Shown: positions 17,418 to 27,679, counted from the first letter of the stretch. The stretch: 64,000 nucleotides of DNA from Dolichospermum sp. DET69 (GCA_017355425.1 CP070233.1:908501-972500); one strand, 5' to 3'. Numbers and translations are program-made. The notes: a model not told the origin generated them from the sequence alone.

Positions 17418-18122
17418 GTGACACAAGAAGTAAATTTAATGTTGGAAGTAGCAGCACTGTTATCTGCTGAAATTAAATATAATATGACTACAAATACTTA
17501 CGATTCTATAAGTTCTAAAACATCAGATATTTTAGAAAAGTATCCAAATTTAGAATGTACTGATCAACTATTACTTTTCTTTGCTGTAGCTATTGGTAGT
17601 CGTGATCCTAATACAGGTAATCACTGTGAAAGGCTGGTGAAAATTGGTTCTGAATTTGGTGCATATTTGCAACTTTCACCTTTAGAAATTAGAAATTTGA
17701 ATTGGGGTGCCTATCTTCATGATATTGGTAAGATAGCTACTCCTGATGCAGTTTTATTAAAAAATAGAAAACTTACTCCAGATGAATGGGAAATTATGAA
17801 GCAGCACGTTGTAATTGGGGAAAGAATTTGTCAGCCCCTGGTTAGCATAAAAGGTGTACTTCCTATTATCCGCCATCACCATGAACGCTGGGACGGTTCA
17901 GGTTATCCAGATGGAATCAAAGAACATGAAATACCCTATATAGTACAAGTATTTCAAATTATTGATATTTACGATGCTTTGATTAGTGAAAGACCTTATA
18001 AAAAAGGTTTGACTTCAGAAGTAGCAATTTCACTAATGAGGAAAGAAGCTGATGCTGGTTGGCGTAATCCTGAACTAACAGAAAAATTTGCCGCATTTAT
18101 TCTTTCCAGCCAAACAATCTAA
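17418..18122 (+). CDS. HD-GYP domain protein (cyclic-di-GMP phosphodiesterase-like)
   Basis: 234 residues, mostly a single HD-GYP domain with no receiver or sensor domain. Motifs: NHCERLVKIG, AYLHDIGKIATPD (HD metal ligands), LTPDEWEIMKQHVVIG, and IIRHHHERWDGSGYPDGI, whose HHE and GYP are complete. Predicted to hydrolyse cyclic di-GMP. The start is GTG at 17418, preceded by AGGAAG at good spacing; a later ATG (17439) is possible. It is followed by glmU after 118 bp. Confidence 0.88.
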   Translation: MTQEVNLMLEVAALLSAEIKYNMTTNTYDSISSKTSDILEKYPNLECTDQLLLFFAVAIGSRDPNTGNHCERLVKIGSEFGAYLQLSPLEIRNLNWGAYLHDIGKIATPDAVLLKNRKLTPDEWEIMKQHVVIGERICQPLVSIKGVLPIIRHHHERWDGSGYPDGIKEHEIPYIVQVFQIIDIYDALISERPYKKGLTSEVAISLMRKEADAGWRNPELTEKFAAFILSSQTI

Positions 18123-18240
18123 TACAACATGGGAGATTTTGCCTTGACGACCAACAGTTAACGATAATTAACTGATATGATTTGACCTGGAAGGGAGTAA
18201 ATCAAAAAAGTATTTATCGCAAATTTACTGATACATAATT

Positions 18241-19596
18241 ATGGTTGTTGTAGCAATTCTCGCGGCAGGAAAAGGAACAAGAATGAAGTCTAATCTACCC
18301 AAAGTTTTACATTCTTTGGGTGGAAAATCTTTAGTTGAGCGTGTTATTGAAAGTGTCGAACCTCTTTCACCATTACGCAAATTAGTGATTGTTGGTTATC
18401 AGTCTCAGGAAGTAAAAAGGGCTATGGATTCAATTCAGGGCGTGGAGTTTGTAGAACAGACTGTACAATTAGGCACAGGTCATGCTATCCAACAATTACT
18501 TCCCCATTTAGAAGGTTACACTGGGGATTTATTGATTTTAAATGGTGATGCTCCCTTATTGCGGACAAAAACTTTAGAAAATCTCTTACAAATTCATCAA
18601 GAAAATCAAAATTCCTGTACTATTCTCACTGCACAATTAGCAAATCCTCAAGGTTACGGACGGGTTTTTCGGAACAGTGAAGGTATTGTTCAAAAAATAG
18701 TTGAGGAAAAAGATTGCACTCCTAACCAAAGAGAAAATGACCGGGTAAATGCTGGTATTTACTGTTTCCGTTGGCCAGATTTAGCGGAGTTTTTGCCTCA
18801 ATTACAAGCTAATAATGCCCAAAAAGAATATTATCTGACTGACGCTGTAACTCAAGTTGGTAAAGTTATGGCTGTAGACGTGAAAGATAATCAAGAAATT
18901 TTGGGAATTAATGATAGATTGCAATTAGCGACAGCTAACGATATTTTACAAAGACGGATTAAGGAAAAATGGTTGTTAGCAGGTGTGACTTTAATTGATC
19001 CTGCTAGTATTACTATTGATGAAACGGTGGAATTGCAAGCAGATGTAATTATTGAACCGCAAACTCATTTGCGAGGAAAAACGGTGATCAAATCTGGTAG
19101 TCGGATTGGTCCGGGTAGTTTAATTGAAAATAGTGAATTAGCTGAAAATGTCACTGTTCAATATTCTGTAATTACAGATAGTTTGGTGCAAGCAGGAACT
19201 CGCATTGGTCCTTATGCACATTTGCGAGGTCATGCGAAAGTGGGTGCTAATTGTCGAATTGGTAATTTTGTGGAGTTGAAAAATACCCAATTAGGCGATC
19301 GCACTAATGTAGCACACTTATCATATTTGGGTGATACAACAACAGGAACTCAGGTCAATGTCGGTGCGGGGACAATTACCGCTAATTATGACGGTGTGAA
19401 GAAGCATAAAACAATTATAGGCGATCGCACTAAAACTGGTTCTAATAGTGTTTTAGTTGCACCTATAACGGTGGGAAATGATGTCTACATAGCCGCAGGT
19501 TCAACGGTGACGGAAGATGTCCCTGATGATTCTTTAGTAATTGCAAGAAGTCGTCAAGTAGTTAAACCTGGTTGGAAGATTAAAACTGAAAGTTAA
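18241..19596 (+). CDS. glmU: Bifunctional UDP-GlcNAc pyrophosphorylase / glucosamine-1-P acetyltransferase
   Basis: Makes UDP-N-acetylglucosamine for peptidoglycan and lipopolysaccharide. 451 residues. The uridyltransferase domain carries [19 protein letters not shown] (nucleotide-binding loop, residues 6-24) and LNGDAPLL. The C-terminal left-handed beta-helix has hexapeptide repeats from about residue 250 and the acetyltransferase residues in [20 protein letters not shown]. Length and order are canonical. A strong terminator follows the stop. Confidence 0.96.
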   Translation: MVVVAILAAGKGTRMKSNLPKVLHSLGGKSLVERVIESVEPLSPLRKLVIVGYQSQEVKRAMDSIQGVEFVEQTVQLGTGHAIQQLLPHLEGYTGDLLILNGDAPLLRTKTLENLLQIHQENQNSCTILTAQLANPQGYGRVFRNSEGIVQKIVEEKDCTPNQRENDRVNAGIYCFRWPDLAEFLPQLQANNAQKEYYLTDAVTQVGKVMAVDVKDNQEILGINDRLQLATANDILQRRIKEKWLLAGVTLIDPASITIDETVELQADVIIEPQTHLRGKTVIKSGSRIGPGSLIENSELAENVTVQYSVITDSLVQAGTRIGPYAHLRGHAKVGANCRIGNFVELKNTQLGDRTNVAHLSYLGDTTTGTQVNVGAGTITANYDGVKKHKTIIGDRTKTGSNSVLVAPITVGNDVYIAAGSTVTEDVPDDSLVIARSRQVVKPGWKIKTES

Positions 19597-19606
19597 TGTT
19601 TTATGG

Positions 19607-19630
19607 GGTGCGTTTTTAACGCACCTTTTT
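19607..19630 (+). terminator. Rho-independent terminator of glmU
   Basis: GGTGCGTTTTTAACGCACC forms a stem and is followed by five T residues, 11 bp after the glmU stop. The GGTGCGTTA half-sites also occur as dispersed repeats at about 20393 and 49411-49480. Confidence 0.8.
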
Positions 19631-19649
19631 ACTACAGCTATTTAGTTGT

Positions 19650-19985
19650 TTAGAGATATTCAATTCTACCTTTCATCTCCTCAAGAGTAGCGACTTCATA
19701 AAGCAAGATCAGCATCCGAATAATGTAACCAATTGATTTTATATCTTTACGACAATAAACAATACCACTATGATCAATTCCTTGATGATTGAGAATCAGA
19801 AAATCATCATCGTGGGTAACTAGCACGCGAAACTGTTCCTTAGCAAAATTTAACTGCACTATATCACTCTTTGCTAAAAGATTTACACTCTGTGTAGTTG
19901 TCACATCAATACCAGCCTGTCTCAAAGATAAAGCAATATCAGGATCAACATTTTCATCAAGGTGAAATTGAATGCGTTTAGGCAT
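19650..19985 (-). CDS. DUF5615 family PIN-like protein (putative toxin)
   Basis: 111 residues: IQFHLDENVDPDIALSLRQA, then VLVTHDDDFLILN and IGYIIRMLILLYEVA. This is the DUF5615 family, a small PIN-like fold in which LDEN and HD.DF are the acidic positions. Its gene overlaps the upstream DUF433 gene by 8 bp. DUF433-DUF5615 pairs are predicted type II toxin-antitoxin modules; activity is inferred from that association. Confidence 0.85.
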   Translation of the reverse strand: MPKRIQFHLDENVDPDIALSLRQAGIDVTTTQSVNLLAKSDIVQLNFAKEQFRVLVTHDDDFLILNHQGIDHSGIVYCRKDIKSIGYIIRMLILLYEVATLEEMKGRIEYL

Positions 19986-20292
19986 ATTTTTTCATCGCAT
20001 TGAGTTTTTCCTGTAACAGCGAATGACTATTGAGACGTTCGGCTTCAGCATAAGCTTCTGCATCAGCAATTTGCTGGTCAATTTCTTGGCGATGTTCATA
20101 GTAAAATGCCATTGCTATATGAACTGATCCTAATGAAAGCTGATATTTACCAGCAATTTCTTCTAAGGAATGTCCCATGCGAAGATACATAATAGCCACA
20201 TCTGCAACTGTAATTCTAGTACCAGTAATACATGGCTTACCACTACGAATCCCAGGAGTGACTTCAATATATTTATCCAAGTTGTTTTCCAT
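19978..20292 (-). CDS. DUF433 domain protein (putative antitoxin)
   Basis: 104 residues. The DUF433 core is IEVTPGIRSGKPCITGTRIT, then VADVAIMYLRMGHSLEEIAG and YQLSLGSVHIAMAFYYEH. It contains a winged or homeodomain-like DNA-binding helix, so it is probably the antitoxin and autoregulator of the DUF5615 partner, with which it overlaps by 8 bp. Confidence 0.87.
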   Translation of the reverse strand: MENNLDKYIEVTPGIRSGKPCITGTRITVADVAIMYLRMGHSLEEIAGKYQLSLGSVHIAMAFYYEHRQEIDQQIADAEAYAEAERLNSHSLLQEKLNAMKKYA

Positions 20293-20516
20293 AAATATCC
20301 TTATTTAGCAACTAGCTTTAGTTTAAACCAATCTTATACTTATTGCTACATTGGTTAATTTTTCGCCATTGAAAGTTTCGTGGATTAGGTTCTTAACGCA
20401 CCTTTTTATAGCTATTTTCAGGTAAATGAACTACAGTTTTTGTTTCGCGCAATCTCTCTTAGAGATCCCGCAGGGTAGATGCAAAGGAGCAAAGACGCAA
20501 AGGAAGAAATACATTT
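20293..20516. other. Intergenic region with repeat fragments
   Basis: It carries a TTAACGCACCTTTTTA fragment (like the glmU terminator) and GCAAAGGAGCAAAGACGCAAAGG-type sequence (dispersed repeat) next to an 8-bp inverted repeat TCTCTTAGAGA. No gene. Confidence 0.4.
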
Positions 20517-21023
20517 TTATGCGGAAATTTGATTAATTCCTATTTGATAAAATATCTGTTCTTGTACTGAATTTGCAGCAGATACAGCTATTTCTTCCCA
20601 ATCACTAGCTAATAATAAAATGCTCAAAAGTGACTTTAATAAATCCCGATTAGATATAAATTTTTCAACATTATATAATTCATCTTGCTTTAAAATATCT
20701 TGCAGTGCTGATAAAGCCACAGGTTGGGGTAATTGTAGTCTTTGAATCAAGCGTTTTTGTGCTACTTCTAAAGCCGTTTTTTCCCCTATACCCAAATTCC
20801 ATTCTTTTATGAGTAACCGCAGTTCTCGGTTGAGTGATACGCGCAACTGTGTCATTCTTCCAAACATTCCAGGATTTTGTAATAAAGCGGGAATTGCTAA
20901 ACCCCAATCTAATCCTGCTGTCACGTCGCAGTCGGTTTCATCTTCAATTTGAATTGCTTCTTGAAGGGATACTGGGTTAAAAAGTAAATTAATAGCTTCA
21001 GCTACATTTTGGTTATTATTCAT
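20517..21023 (-). CDS. Hypothetical protein (168 aa)
   Basis: Not recognised. Largely helical; it includes AEAINLLFNPVSLQEAIQIE near the start, CDVTAGLDWGLAIPALLQNP in the middle, and SLLSILLLASDWEEIAVSAA near the C-terminus. The start at 21023 is chosen because GGAG lies just upstream. An in-frame ATG at 21041 overlaps the stop of the GNAT remnant (ATGA) and would add six residues. No membrane segment is certain. Confidence 0.55.
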   Translation of the reverse strand: MNNNQNVAEAINLLFNPVSLQEAIQIEDETDCDVTAGLDWGLAIPALLQNPGMFGRMTQLRVSLNRELRLLIKEWNLGIGEKTALEVAQKRLIQRLQLPQPVALSALQDILKQDELYNVEKFISNRDLLKSLLSILLLASDWEEIAVSAANSVQEQIFYQIGINQISA

Positions 21024-21037
21024 AATTACTCCGTGGA

Positions 21038-21319
21038 TCATTTTTGTAGTCGTAACATACCATATTCAAAATAGGTAAGATTCTCGTATTCTTCATCAAT
21101 ACCAAGATTGAGCATATTTTGGTTTTCATAAAATCGTTCCGCAGTTGGAAGTGAATGCAGTCCAATTCTTCCACCATAACCTAACTCTACACTTCTGAGT
21201 CGTGCATATCTCAATAATGCAGTACCTACACCTTTGTATCCTGGTGGACGTTGTATTTCTTTACGATTCCAAGGTGCAGAGGTAATGTACTGGATATATA
21301 CTAAAAAATTATCTAAATT
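21038..21319 (-). pseudogene. GNAT acetyltransferase remnant, C-terminal part
   Basis: The minus-strand frame, open from 21319 to a TGA at 21038-21040, reads VYIQYITSAPWNRKEIQ, then PPGYKGVGTALLRYARLRS (acetyl-CoA loop) and IGLHSLPTAERFYENQNM, ending YFEYGMLRLQK. This is the C-terminal part of a GNAT enzyme. There is no usable start codon and a TAA stands in frame immediately upstream, so the N-terminal part is lost. Its stop overlaps an ATG of the downstream hypothetical gene, a trace of the former operon. Confidence 0.75.
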
Positions 21320-21370
21320 TTACAAAAGTTATTTACACAACTAAGTAAAGTATGGTAATAATCATATTTC

Positions 21371-21417
21371 TACTGGATTAAATTTTTATGAACAAAGATT
21401 TAGTGTAAAATCCAGTA
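21371..21417 (+). promoter_or_regulatory. Inverted repeat upstream of the restriction gene
   Basis: TACTGGATT at 21371-21379 and AATCCAGTA at 21409-21417 form a perfect 9-bp inverted repeat with 29 bp between, ending 30 bp before the ATG of the restriction gene. It could be an operator or a transcript hairpin controlling the restriction-modification operon. The role is inferred from position. Confidence 0.45.
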
Positions 21418-21447
21418 AACATAATTTTTGAATTAAAGGTATAATTA

Positions 21448-22383
21448 ATGCACCCCTTTGAAGAAGTTTTATCAGTATCGAAAGAAAATATTGAACTTGA
21501 ATTAAAATGTATAAACGAAATTAGTTGGGCTGACTTTTGGTTAAATCCAAGACGTTTAAGGGGCAGTGATTTTTTGATGCGTTGGTCTCAAGGTGTTTGG
21601 AGTGAAAAACGCTTAACTGATGCCATTAATCAGACTAATGAGTTTTATGCAATTCCTTATGGACCAAGCGGAACAGCCCCTACAGATGACGTAAGGGCAT
21701 TTGAACTTTACTTTGAAAGACTAGAAGCTGCTGGACTGGGGAAAATAAAACGTCCTGATTTATTGATTTTTAAAATAGAAGAAAAATCCTATGTTGATGA
21801 TTTCTTAAAAGATATTGGTGGTAGTGAAGAATTACCTTTTATAGTTGAAAATGAACTACAACCTCTGATTAAAAAATCACTTATAGCTGTTGAATGTGAA
21901 AATTCACTTTGGGTTGCCGAAAAAATGCCTGATTATAATAAAGAAATGAAACCTCAAAAAAGACTTGGAGGTAAAATAGGATTGTCTAAAAGTGCTGTTT
22001 TACCAACAGTAATTATTAAAGAAGAAGATCGGATTCCATTACATAAATGGCAAATAGAAAATAAAATTCCTATCCACATTTGGCACGTTTTTTTTGATAA
22101 AGCTTATGGGTTATCTCTTGATCAGGCTGAACACCTTGTCAAAGAAGGTTTAATTGAGCCAACAATTCAAACCTTTCAAGCTCCAGGTGGAGCAACAACT
22201 AAAAAAGCCATTTACAAATTTTATTATCATTATGCTTATCCTCTAGGAATTTCAACAGAGCGACCCACTTTAGTACCTAATTATATCGAAGACAAAAATG
22301 GACATATTTTACCTTATGTAAAATTTGTAGGAGGATCACTTCAGATTAACGAAGATGCTTTAAAAATTCTCAATAACCTTTAA
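21448..22383 (+). CDS. Putative type II restriction endonuclease
   Basis: 311 residues directly upstream (6 bp) of a DNA adenine methyltransferase. A likely PD-(D/E)XK centre is KRPDLLIFKIEE followed by LIAVECENSLWVAEKMPDY, with E-C-E in place of E-x-K. The N-terminal part contains SWADFWLNPRRLRGSDFLMR. The arrangement resembles the AccI restriction-enzyme family, but that attribution is from memory and uncertain. Position and size make it the cognate nuclease of the next gene. Confidence 0.7.
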   Translation: MHPFEEVLSVSKENIELELKCINEISWADFWLNPRRLRGSDFLMRWSQGVWSEKRLTDAINQTNEFYAIPYGPSGTAPTDDVRAFELYFERLEAAGLGKIKRPDLLIFKIEEKSYVDDFLKDIGGSEELPFIVENELQPLIKKSLIAVECENSLWVAEKMPDYNKEMKPQKRLGGKIGLSKSAVLPTVIIKEEDRIPLHKWQIENKIPIHIWHVFFDKAYGLSLDQAEHLVKEGLIEPTIQTFQAPGGATTKKAIYKFYYHYAYPLGISTERPTLVPNYIEDKNGHILPYVKFVGGSLQINEDALKILNNL

Positions 22384-22389
22384 TAAATT

Positions 22390-23883
22390 ATGATTCATCA
22401 AAAACTACCTAATAACTGGCAAGAAAGAGAAAAATTACGTGATAAAGGTCAATTTTGGACACCAGAATGGGTGACAAAAGCAATGGTTTCCTATATAGTA
22501 AAAGATACAAATTTAGTGTTTGATCCCGCTGCTGGAAAAGGAGCTTTTTTAAATGCTTTATTACAAACAAATCCCTCTATTAATTATTATGGAATTGATA
22601 TAGATGAATATGTTTTAGAAGATGAAATTTATCACAAAAATAATTGCTTTGTAGAAATACGTGATTTTATTAAAAATCCTCCACAGAAAAAGTTTAACGC
22701 AATTATAGCTAATCCACCTTACATCAGACATCACCGCATTGATGAAAAGATGAAACAATTTCTAAAAGAGCTTTTTATAAAAATTACAGGTTTTACAATT
22801 GATGGTAGAGCAGGTTATCATATTTACTTTTTTATCCAGGCATTAAATTTACTTGATAAAAATGGAAGATTAGCTTTTATCATGCCTGCTGATACTTGTG
22901 AAGGAATTTTTTCTCAAAAACTGTGGCAATGGATTACTAAAAATTATTGTCTTGAATGCGTTGTTACATTTCATGAAAATGCGACACCTTTTCCAAAGGT
23001 TGATACTAATGCGATTATTTTTTTTATTAAGAAATCTGAACCTGTCCAGACGATTAAATGGATAAAGGCTAATGAAGCTAATGAAGAACTTTTCAATTTT
23101 GTTAAATCGGATTTTACAGATACAAATTATATAACCCTAGAAATTGATAATCGAGATTTAAAAGAAGCATTAGCAACAGGTTTATCAAGACCTGAACACA
23201 ATAATTCTAATTGTAAATATCACCTCAATGATTTTGCAAAAGTGATCCGTGGTATTGCTACAGGAGCGAATGATTTCTTTTTTTTAACAACACAACAGGT
23301 AGAAGAACTGGCAATTCCCAAAGAATTTCTTAAACTCGCAATTGGACGAACAAAAGATGTAACAGGAGATAAATTAACTATTGAAGATATCAAAAAACTA
23401 CAAGAAAATAACCGTCCAACAATTTTACTTTCAATAAATAGTAATGATGATATCCCTGAATCAGTTGCTAAATATCTTCAAGAAGGTGAAAAATTAGGTC
23501 TTCCTAACCGTCCCCTGATTAAACAACGTAAATTGTGGTATAAAATGGAATATAGAGAAGTGCCACCGATATTATTTGCTTATCTTGGTAGGAGAAATTC
23601 CAGGTTTATTAAAAATGAGGCTGGTGTTGTACCATTAACAAGTTTTCTATGTATTTATCCTATTTATGATGATGAACTATATATCACTAATCTTTGTGAA
23701 GCTTTGAATGATCCTGAAACAATTCAAAATCTCAGACTTGTAGGCAAAAGCTATGGTTCTGGAGCAATTAAAGTTGAGCCTCGTAATCTTGATAAAGTTC
23801 CCATTCCAGAACACATAGTAGATAAATATAATTTAAACAGACAAAAATATAAAACTAAAAGTCAGCAACTTGAACTATTTTAA
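22390..23883 (+). CDS. N6-adenine DNA methyltransferase (class I, gamma type)
   Basis: 497 residues. It has SAM-binding motif I FDPAAGKGAFLNALL, an acidic motif II (YYGIDIDEY), and catalytic motif IV IIANPPYIRHHRI (NPPY). A long C-terminal target-recognition region follows, including VIRGIATGANDFFF and LGRRNSRFIKNEAGVVPLTS. This is the TaqI/Eco57I-like class that methylates adenine N6. Start ATG 22390 follows the restriction gene by 6 bp, forming a compact type II operon. Confidence 0.92.
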   Translation: MIHQKLPNNWQEREKLRDKGQFWTPEWVTKAMVSYIVKDTNLVFDPAAGKGAFLNALLQTNPSINYYGIDIDEYVLEDEIYHKNNCFVEIRDFIKNPPQKKFNAIIANPPYIRHHRIDEKMKQFLKELFIKITGFTIDGRAGYHIYFFIQALNLLDKNGRLAFIMPADTCEGIFSQKLWQWITKNYCLECVVTFHENATPFPKVDTNAIIFFIKKSEPVQTIKWIKANEANEELFNFVKSDFTDTNYITLEIDNRDLKEALATGLSRPEHNNSNCKYHLNDFAKVIRGIATGANDFFFLTTQQVEELAIPKEFLKLAIGRTKDVTGDKLTIEDIKKLQENNRPTILLSINSNDDIPESVAKYLQEGEKLGLPNRPLIKQRKLWYKMEYREVPPILFAYLGRRNSRFIKNEAGVVPLTSFLCIYPIYDDELYITNLCEALNDPETIQNLRLVGKSYGSGAIKVEPRNLDKVPIPEHIVDKYNLNRQKYKTKSQQLELF

Positions 23884-23998
23884 TAATCGGTAAATAATGT
23901 ATAATTAGAGAAATTAAATTTTGTATAAATCAAAGTTCTATAGGGTGTTTTAGGCTAGATAGATAAATCTCAATAAACCCAAAATTATCAAATTTAAC

Positions 23999-24421
23999 AT
24001 GGAAGAACTACTAGAAATTAAACAACTCCTAGAACAAGGAAAAATCAATGAAGCTTTACTGTTAGTGGATGAATTAGAAGAAATGAGCCTCAGTGATAAA
24101 ATCAATAAAATTGATAGTTATGGCGTAATTCTCCTCATTCATTTAATCAAACAAAAAGCTGAAAAACGTTCCACCCGTTCTTGGGAACTTTCCATAGAAA
24201 ATGCAATGCGGGAAATCAATAAAATTAACAAGCGCCGCAAATCTGGAGGTGTTTACTTGAATCAAACAGAATTAATGGAAATTCTCCAACAAGGATATCA
24301 AGTAGCACTAAAAAGAGCGGCGCTAGAAGCTTTTGAAGGACGTTATGAAACCGAAGAATTAGCAGCTATGGTTAATGAACAAGAAATTTTATCTCAGTCG
24401 CTGGAATTGATTCAAAAATAG
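23999..24421 (+). CDS. DUF29-like protein
   Basis: 140 residues, mostly helical: LLEIKQLLEQGKINEALLLV, ELEEMSLSDKINKIDSYGVI, LIHLIKQKAEKRSTRSWELS. The S-x-x-x-LLIHLIKQ...R-S-W-x-x-SI layout is that of the DUF29 family, abundant in cyanobacteria and of unknown function. The family often accompanies restriction or toxin-antitoxin genes; here it follows a restriction-modification pair. Confidence 0.75.
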   Translation: MEELLEIKQLLEQGKINEALLLVDELEEMSLSDKINKIDSYGVILLIHLIKQKAEKRSTRSWELSIENAMREINKINKRRKSGGVYLNQTELMEILQQGYQVALKRAALEAFEGRYETEELAAMVNEQEILSQSLELIQK

Positions 24422-24444
24422 AGACGTTTCATGAAACGTCTCTA
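24419..24444. terminator. 26-bp perfect palindrome between convergent genes
   Basis: TAGAGACGTTTCA followed by its exact complement. It overlaps the DUF29 stop codon and ends 7 bp before the leuA stop. It probably serves as a two-way terminator and also belongs to a GAGACGTT...AACGTCTC palindrome type dispersed in Nostoc genomes. Confidence 0.75.
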
Positions 24445-24450
24445 CATCCT

Positions 24451-26043
24451 CTATGCTGTTACTTTTTCTTTAACTTCCTTGTGCAAAGCTGCATACAATC
24501 TATTCAGTGCATTCACATAAGCCTGAGCCGATGCGACAATAATATCTGTATTGGCTGCATGACCTGAAAATACACGGGATTCATGACGTAAACGAATTGT
24601 CACTTCTCCCAAAGCATCAATTCCCCCGGTGACAGATTGCACAGAAAACTCAATCAACTCATTCGGTACATTAACTACTCGATTGATAGCTTTGTAAACT
24701 GCATCTACAGGACCTGTACCAATAGCTGCATCAGTTAATTCTTCCCCGTCGGGAGTGCGGAGTGTCACAGTAGCGGTAGGTTGGGTATTACTACCACAGG
24801 AAACCTGTACCAACTCAACTCGAAATAACTCTGGTGCTTGTTGGATTTCATCATTGACAATGGCTTCCAAATCCCAATCAGAGATTTCTTTCTTTTTATC
24901 GGCTACGTCTTTGAATTTGACAAAGGCTTTATTCAGTTCGGTTTCTGATAGTTCAAAACCCAATTCTTTCAAACGGGTACGAAAAGCATTTCTGCCAGAA
25001 TGTTTACCCAATACTATTTGATTGTCTGATAAACCAATTATTTGGGCATCCATAATCTCATAAGTGAGTTTATTTTTCAAAACTCCATCTTGATGAATAC
25101 CAGATTCATGTGCGAACGCATTTGCACCCACAATAGCCTTATTTGGTTGCACCAACATTCCTGTTAAATTGGAAACCAAACGGGAGGTTTTATAGATTTG
25201 TTTGGTGTCAATATTGGTGAGTGGTGCTTCCGAATTTTCAGCGCGTCCCAAGAAAGGATTGAAATATTGTCTGCGGACGTGCAAAGCCATGACTAATTCT
25301 TCTAAAGCTGCATTTCCGGCTCTTTCTCCAATCCCATTGATGGTGCATTCTAGTTGACGAGCGCCATTTTTCACAGCTTCTAAAAAGTTAGCAACTGCTA
25401 AACCCAAATCATTATGGCCGTGAACCGAAATAATGGCTTTATCAATGTTGGGGACATTGGCAATAATGCCTTTAATGATGGCCCCAAATTCGCTGGGAGT
25501 AGTGTAACCTACGGTATCAGGAATATTCACAGTTGTTGCCCCAGCCGCGATCGCTCTTTCCAAAACTTGATACAAAAATTCAGGATCAGATCGTCCGGCA
25601 TCTTCAGGAGAAAATTCTACATCATCGGTGAAGGTTTTGGCATAAGCGACCATTTCTTCAGCGATCGCAATTACTTCTGGTCTGGTCTTTTTTAACTTAT
25701 ATTGCAGGTGAATATCAGAAGTAGCAATAAAAGTATGAATTCTGCCTTTAGCAGCAGGTTTAATGGCTGCTGCTGCGGCTTTAATATCATCATGTCTGGC
25801 TCTGGCCAAACTACAAATCACGGGACCATTTTCTGTTCCCACAGTTTGGGCAATTTTGCTAACTGCTTCAAAATCCCCAGGACTAGCGAAAGCAAATCCA
25901 GCCTCAATAATATCTACTCCTAAACGTGCTAGTTGTTTAGCAATAACTAGTTTTTCGTCTATGTTGAGAGTTGCTCCTGGACACTGTTCTCCATCACGCA
26001 ATGTTGTGTCAAAGATGATAATTCTATCGGCTTGTTTGCTCAT
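24451..26043 (-). CDS. leuA: 2-isopropylmalate synthase
   Basis: First committed enzyme of leucine synthesis: condenses acetyl-CoA with 2-oxoisovalerate. 530 residues. Catalytic TIM barrel with [13 protein letters not shown] at the start, metal ligands in [28 protein letters not shown], and HESGIHQDG. The C-terminal LeuA dimer regulatory domain (residues about 395-520, [18 protein letters not shown]) gives leucine feedback control. Length is canonical. Confidence 0.96.
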   Translation of the reverse strand: MSKQADRIIIFDTTLRDGEQCPGATLNIDEKLVIAKQLARLGVDIIEAGFAFASPGDFEAVSKIAQTVGTENGPVICSLARARHDDIKAAAAAIKPAAKGRIHTFIATSDIHLQYKLKKTRPEVIAIAEEMVAYAKTFTDDVEFSPEDAGRSDPEFLYQVLERAIAAGATTVNIPDTVGYTTPSEFGAIIKGIIANVPNIDKAIISVHGHNDLGLAVANFLEAVKNGARQLECTINGIGERAGNAALEELVMALHVRRQYFNPFLGRAENSEAPLTNIDTKQIYKTSRLVSNLTGMLVQPNKAIVGANAFAHESGIHQDGVLKNKLTYEIMDAQIIGLSDNQIVLGKHSGRNAFRTRLKELGFELSETELNKAFVKFKDVADKKKEISDWDLEAIVNDEIQQAPELFRVELVQVSCGSNTQPTATVTLRTPDGEELTDAAIGTGPVDAVYKAINRVVNVPNELIEFSVQSVTGGIDALGEVTIRLRHESRVFSGHAANTDIIVASAQAYVNALNRLYAALHKEVKEKVTA

Positions 26044-26248
26044 TAGCTTAACCTCGTTTAGTTTTGAGAGTGGGCTGAATAAAAGAAAATAACGGAATTA
26101 GAATTAATCAAATCTGGTTTGATTTGTCAGTCATATAAAACTTATGATCATGACTGACTGCTAATTCCTAAATTCTTTCTTGATAAAATAGTTAGAACTG
26201 TGAAGCTTATATTTTAACTTGGAGATTTGTAAATAAATACTCAGGTAA

Positions 26249-26770
26249 TTAACCGTCAGTTTTTTCTATTCTCTCTCTAATATCGTTCAAATCTATATAT
26301 CTATCAGTAGCATTACGTAATTCTCTAGCAATCATGCCTTCAGTTGATACTACCGTAATATGGGTATTTTTTGAGCGTAATAGTTCGATAGCTCTTTCAA
26401 AATCACCATCTCCGCTGAATAATACAACTCGGTCATATTGATCTACCGTATTAAACATATCAACGACAATTTCAATATCTAAATTCGCTTTTTGGGAGTA
26501 ACGACCGGAAGCATCATCATAATACTCTTTGAGGATTTTGGTGCGGACTGTATATCCCAAACTGATGAGTGCATCTCGAAAACCCCTTTGGTCTTGTGGG
26601 TCTTTTAGTCCAGTGTACCAGAAAGCATTGATTAATGTAGTGTCTGACTGTTCGTATTTGAAGTATTCTAAAACGCGCCGGGGGTCAAAAAACCAACCAT
26701 TTTTTTGTTGAGCATAGAACATATTGTTTCCGTCTACAAAAATAGACAGACGATTCATTGGAGAACCCAT
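26249..26770 (-). CDS. NYN domain protein (LabA/DUF88 family)
   Basis: 173 residues of PIN-like NYN fold. It has RLSIFVDGNNMFYAQQK (first acidic motif D-x-N), LDIEIVVDMFNTV, and VLFSGDGDFERAIELLRS (SGDGDF acidic motif), then VVSTEGMIARELRNATDRYI. The family includes LabA of Synechococcus, which acts in circadian output, and bacterial nucleases. All acidic positions are present, so ribonuclease activity is plausible. An ATG four codons later (26758) is an alternative start. Confidence 0.85.
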   Translation of the reverse strand: MGSPMNRLSIFVDGNNMFYAQQKNGWFFDPRRVLEYFKYEQSDTTLINAFWYTGLKDPQDQRGFRDALISLGYTVRTKILKEYYDDASGRYSQKANLDIEIVVDMFNTVDQYDRVVLFSGDGDFERAIELLRSKNTHITVVSTEGMIARELRNATDRYIDLNDIRERIEKTDG

Positions 26771-27573
26771 AAAAATTTACACCTAATAATAGATAAGAAT
26801 GTTAGAGGGAATAATAGATTATAGCAATTATCAAGTAGTAATTTCGCTAATATCTTGAAAGTACATAATGATGTATAAACATTATCTTACCTCTTTTAAA
26901 GCCAAAATTTGGACAAAATATCCAAGTTAAGATCCGAATTATTTAACTTGTTTCACCTCCGGGACTTGTAAATATGTTGTCTGATCAAAATCTACCAATA
27001 AAATTGACCTAGTAACAGGATTCTGAAGTAGATGATATCCAATTTTACTCCTAAAGAGGTATGTATAGGATTTTGGTTAGGGAATAGGATAATCTCATCA
27101 ATAGATTTTTTCATCAACTATAGGGATGATTTAAGAGAATTATCAATGCTTCAGGAGAGAGAAGACTATTGAGGATACGCATCTAGGATAGTCAAAACGA
27201 ATACAGAATAGGCTTTTGGTGAGATTTGGAATGGTTAGTTTATTTACGCCGCAGTCTACTATTATTTGAATAATACTCTATTACACTAGTCTGAATAAGT
27301 TAATGACTCCAAATATAAATTTTTATGACAACTAACCTGATCTGCTATCACAGAGGCGGGTTCAGCTACATAAATATGGGGTTGTATCTGTATATAATTT
27401 TTGTCCGGCGAATATACCAGTATGAGTTGGATGGAAATTAAAAAATAGGCAAAAAACGGATAAGATGCTCATTTAAGTCATAAATTTGAAGTTTTTAGCA
27501 ATCGAATAGGGTTCTGAATCAATAAAAGTATTGTACTTAAACTAATCAGTAACATAATCTTGAACAAGAGATA

Positions 27574-27601
27574 GTAGGGGCGTATTGCTATACGCCCCTA
27601 C
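27574..27601. repeat. GTAGGGGCGTA palindrome
   Basis: GTAGGGGCGTA-TTGCTA-TACGCCCCTAC; same family as 2738-2765. Confidence 0.85.
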
Positions 27602-27679
27602 TTAAGTGACGGACTCCACAAACTCCCTCTCAAGTGAGTGTGGGTTTCTGGGCGACTCTTTTTTGAAGACATTTACTGA

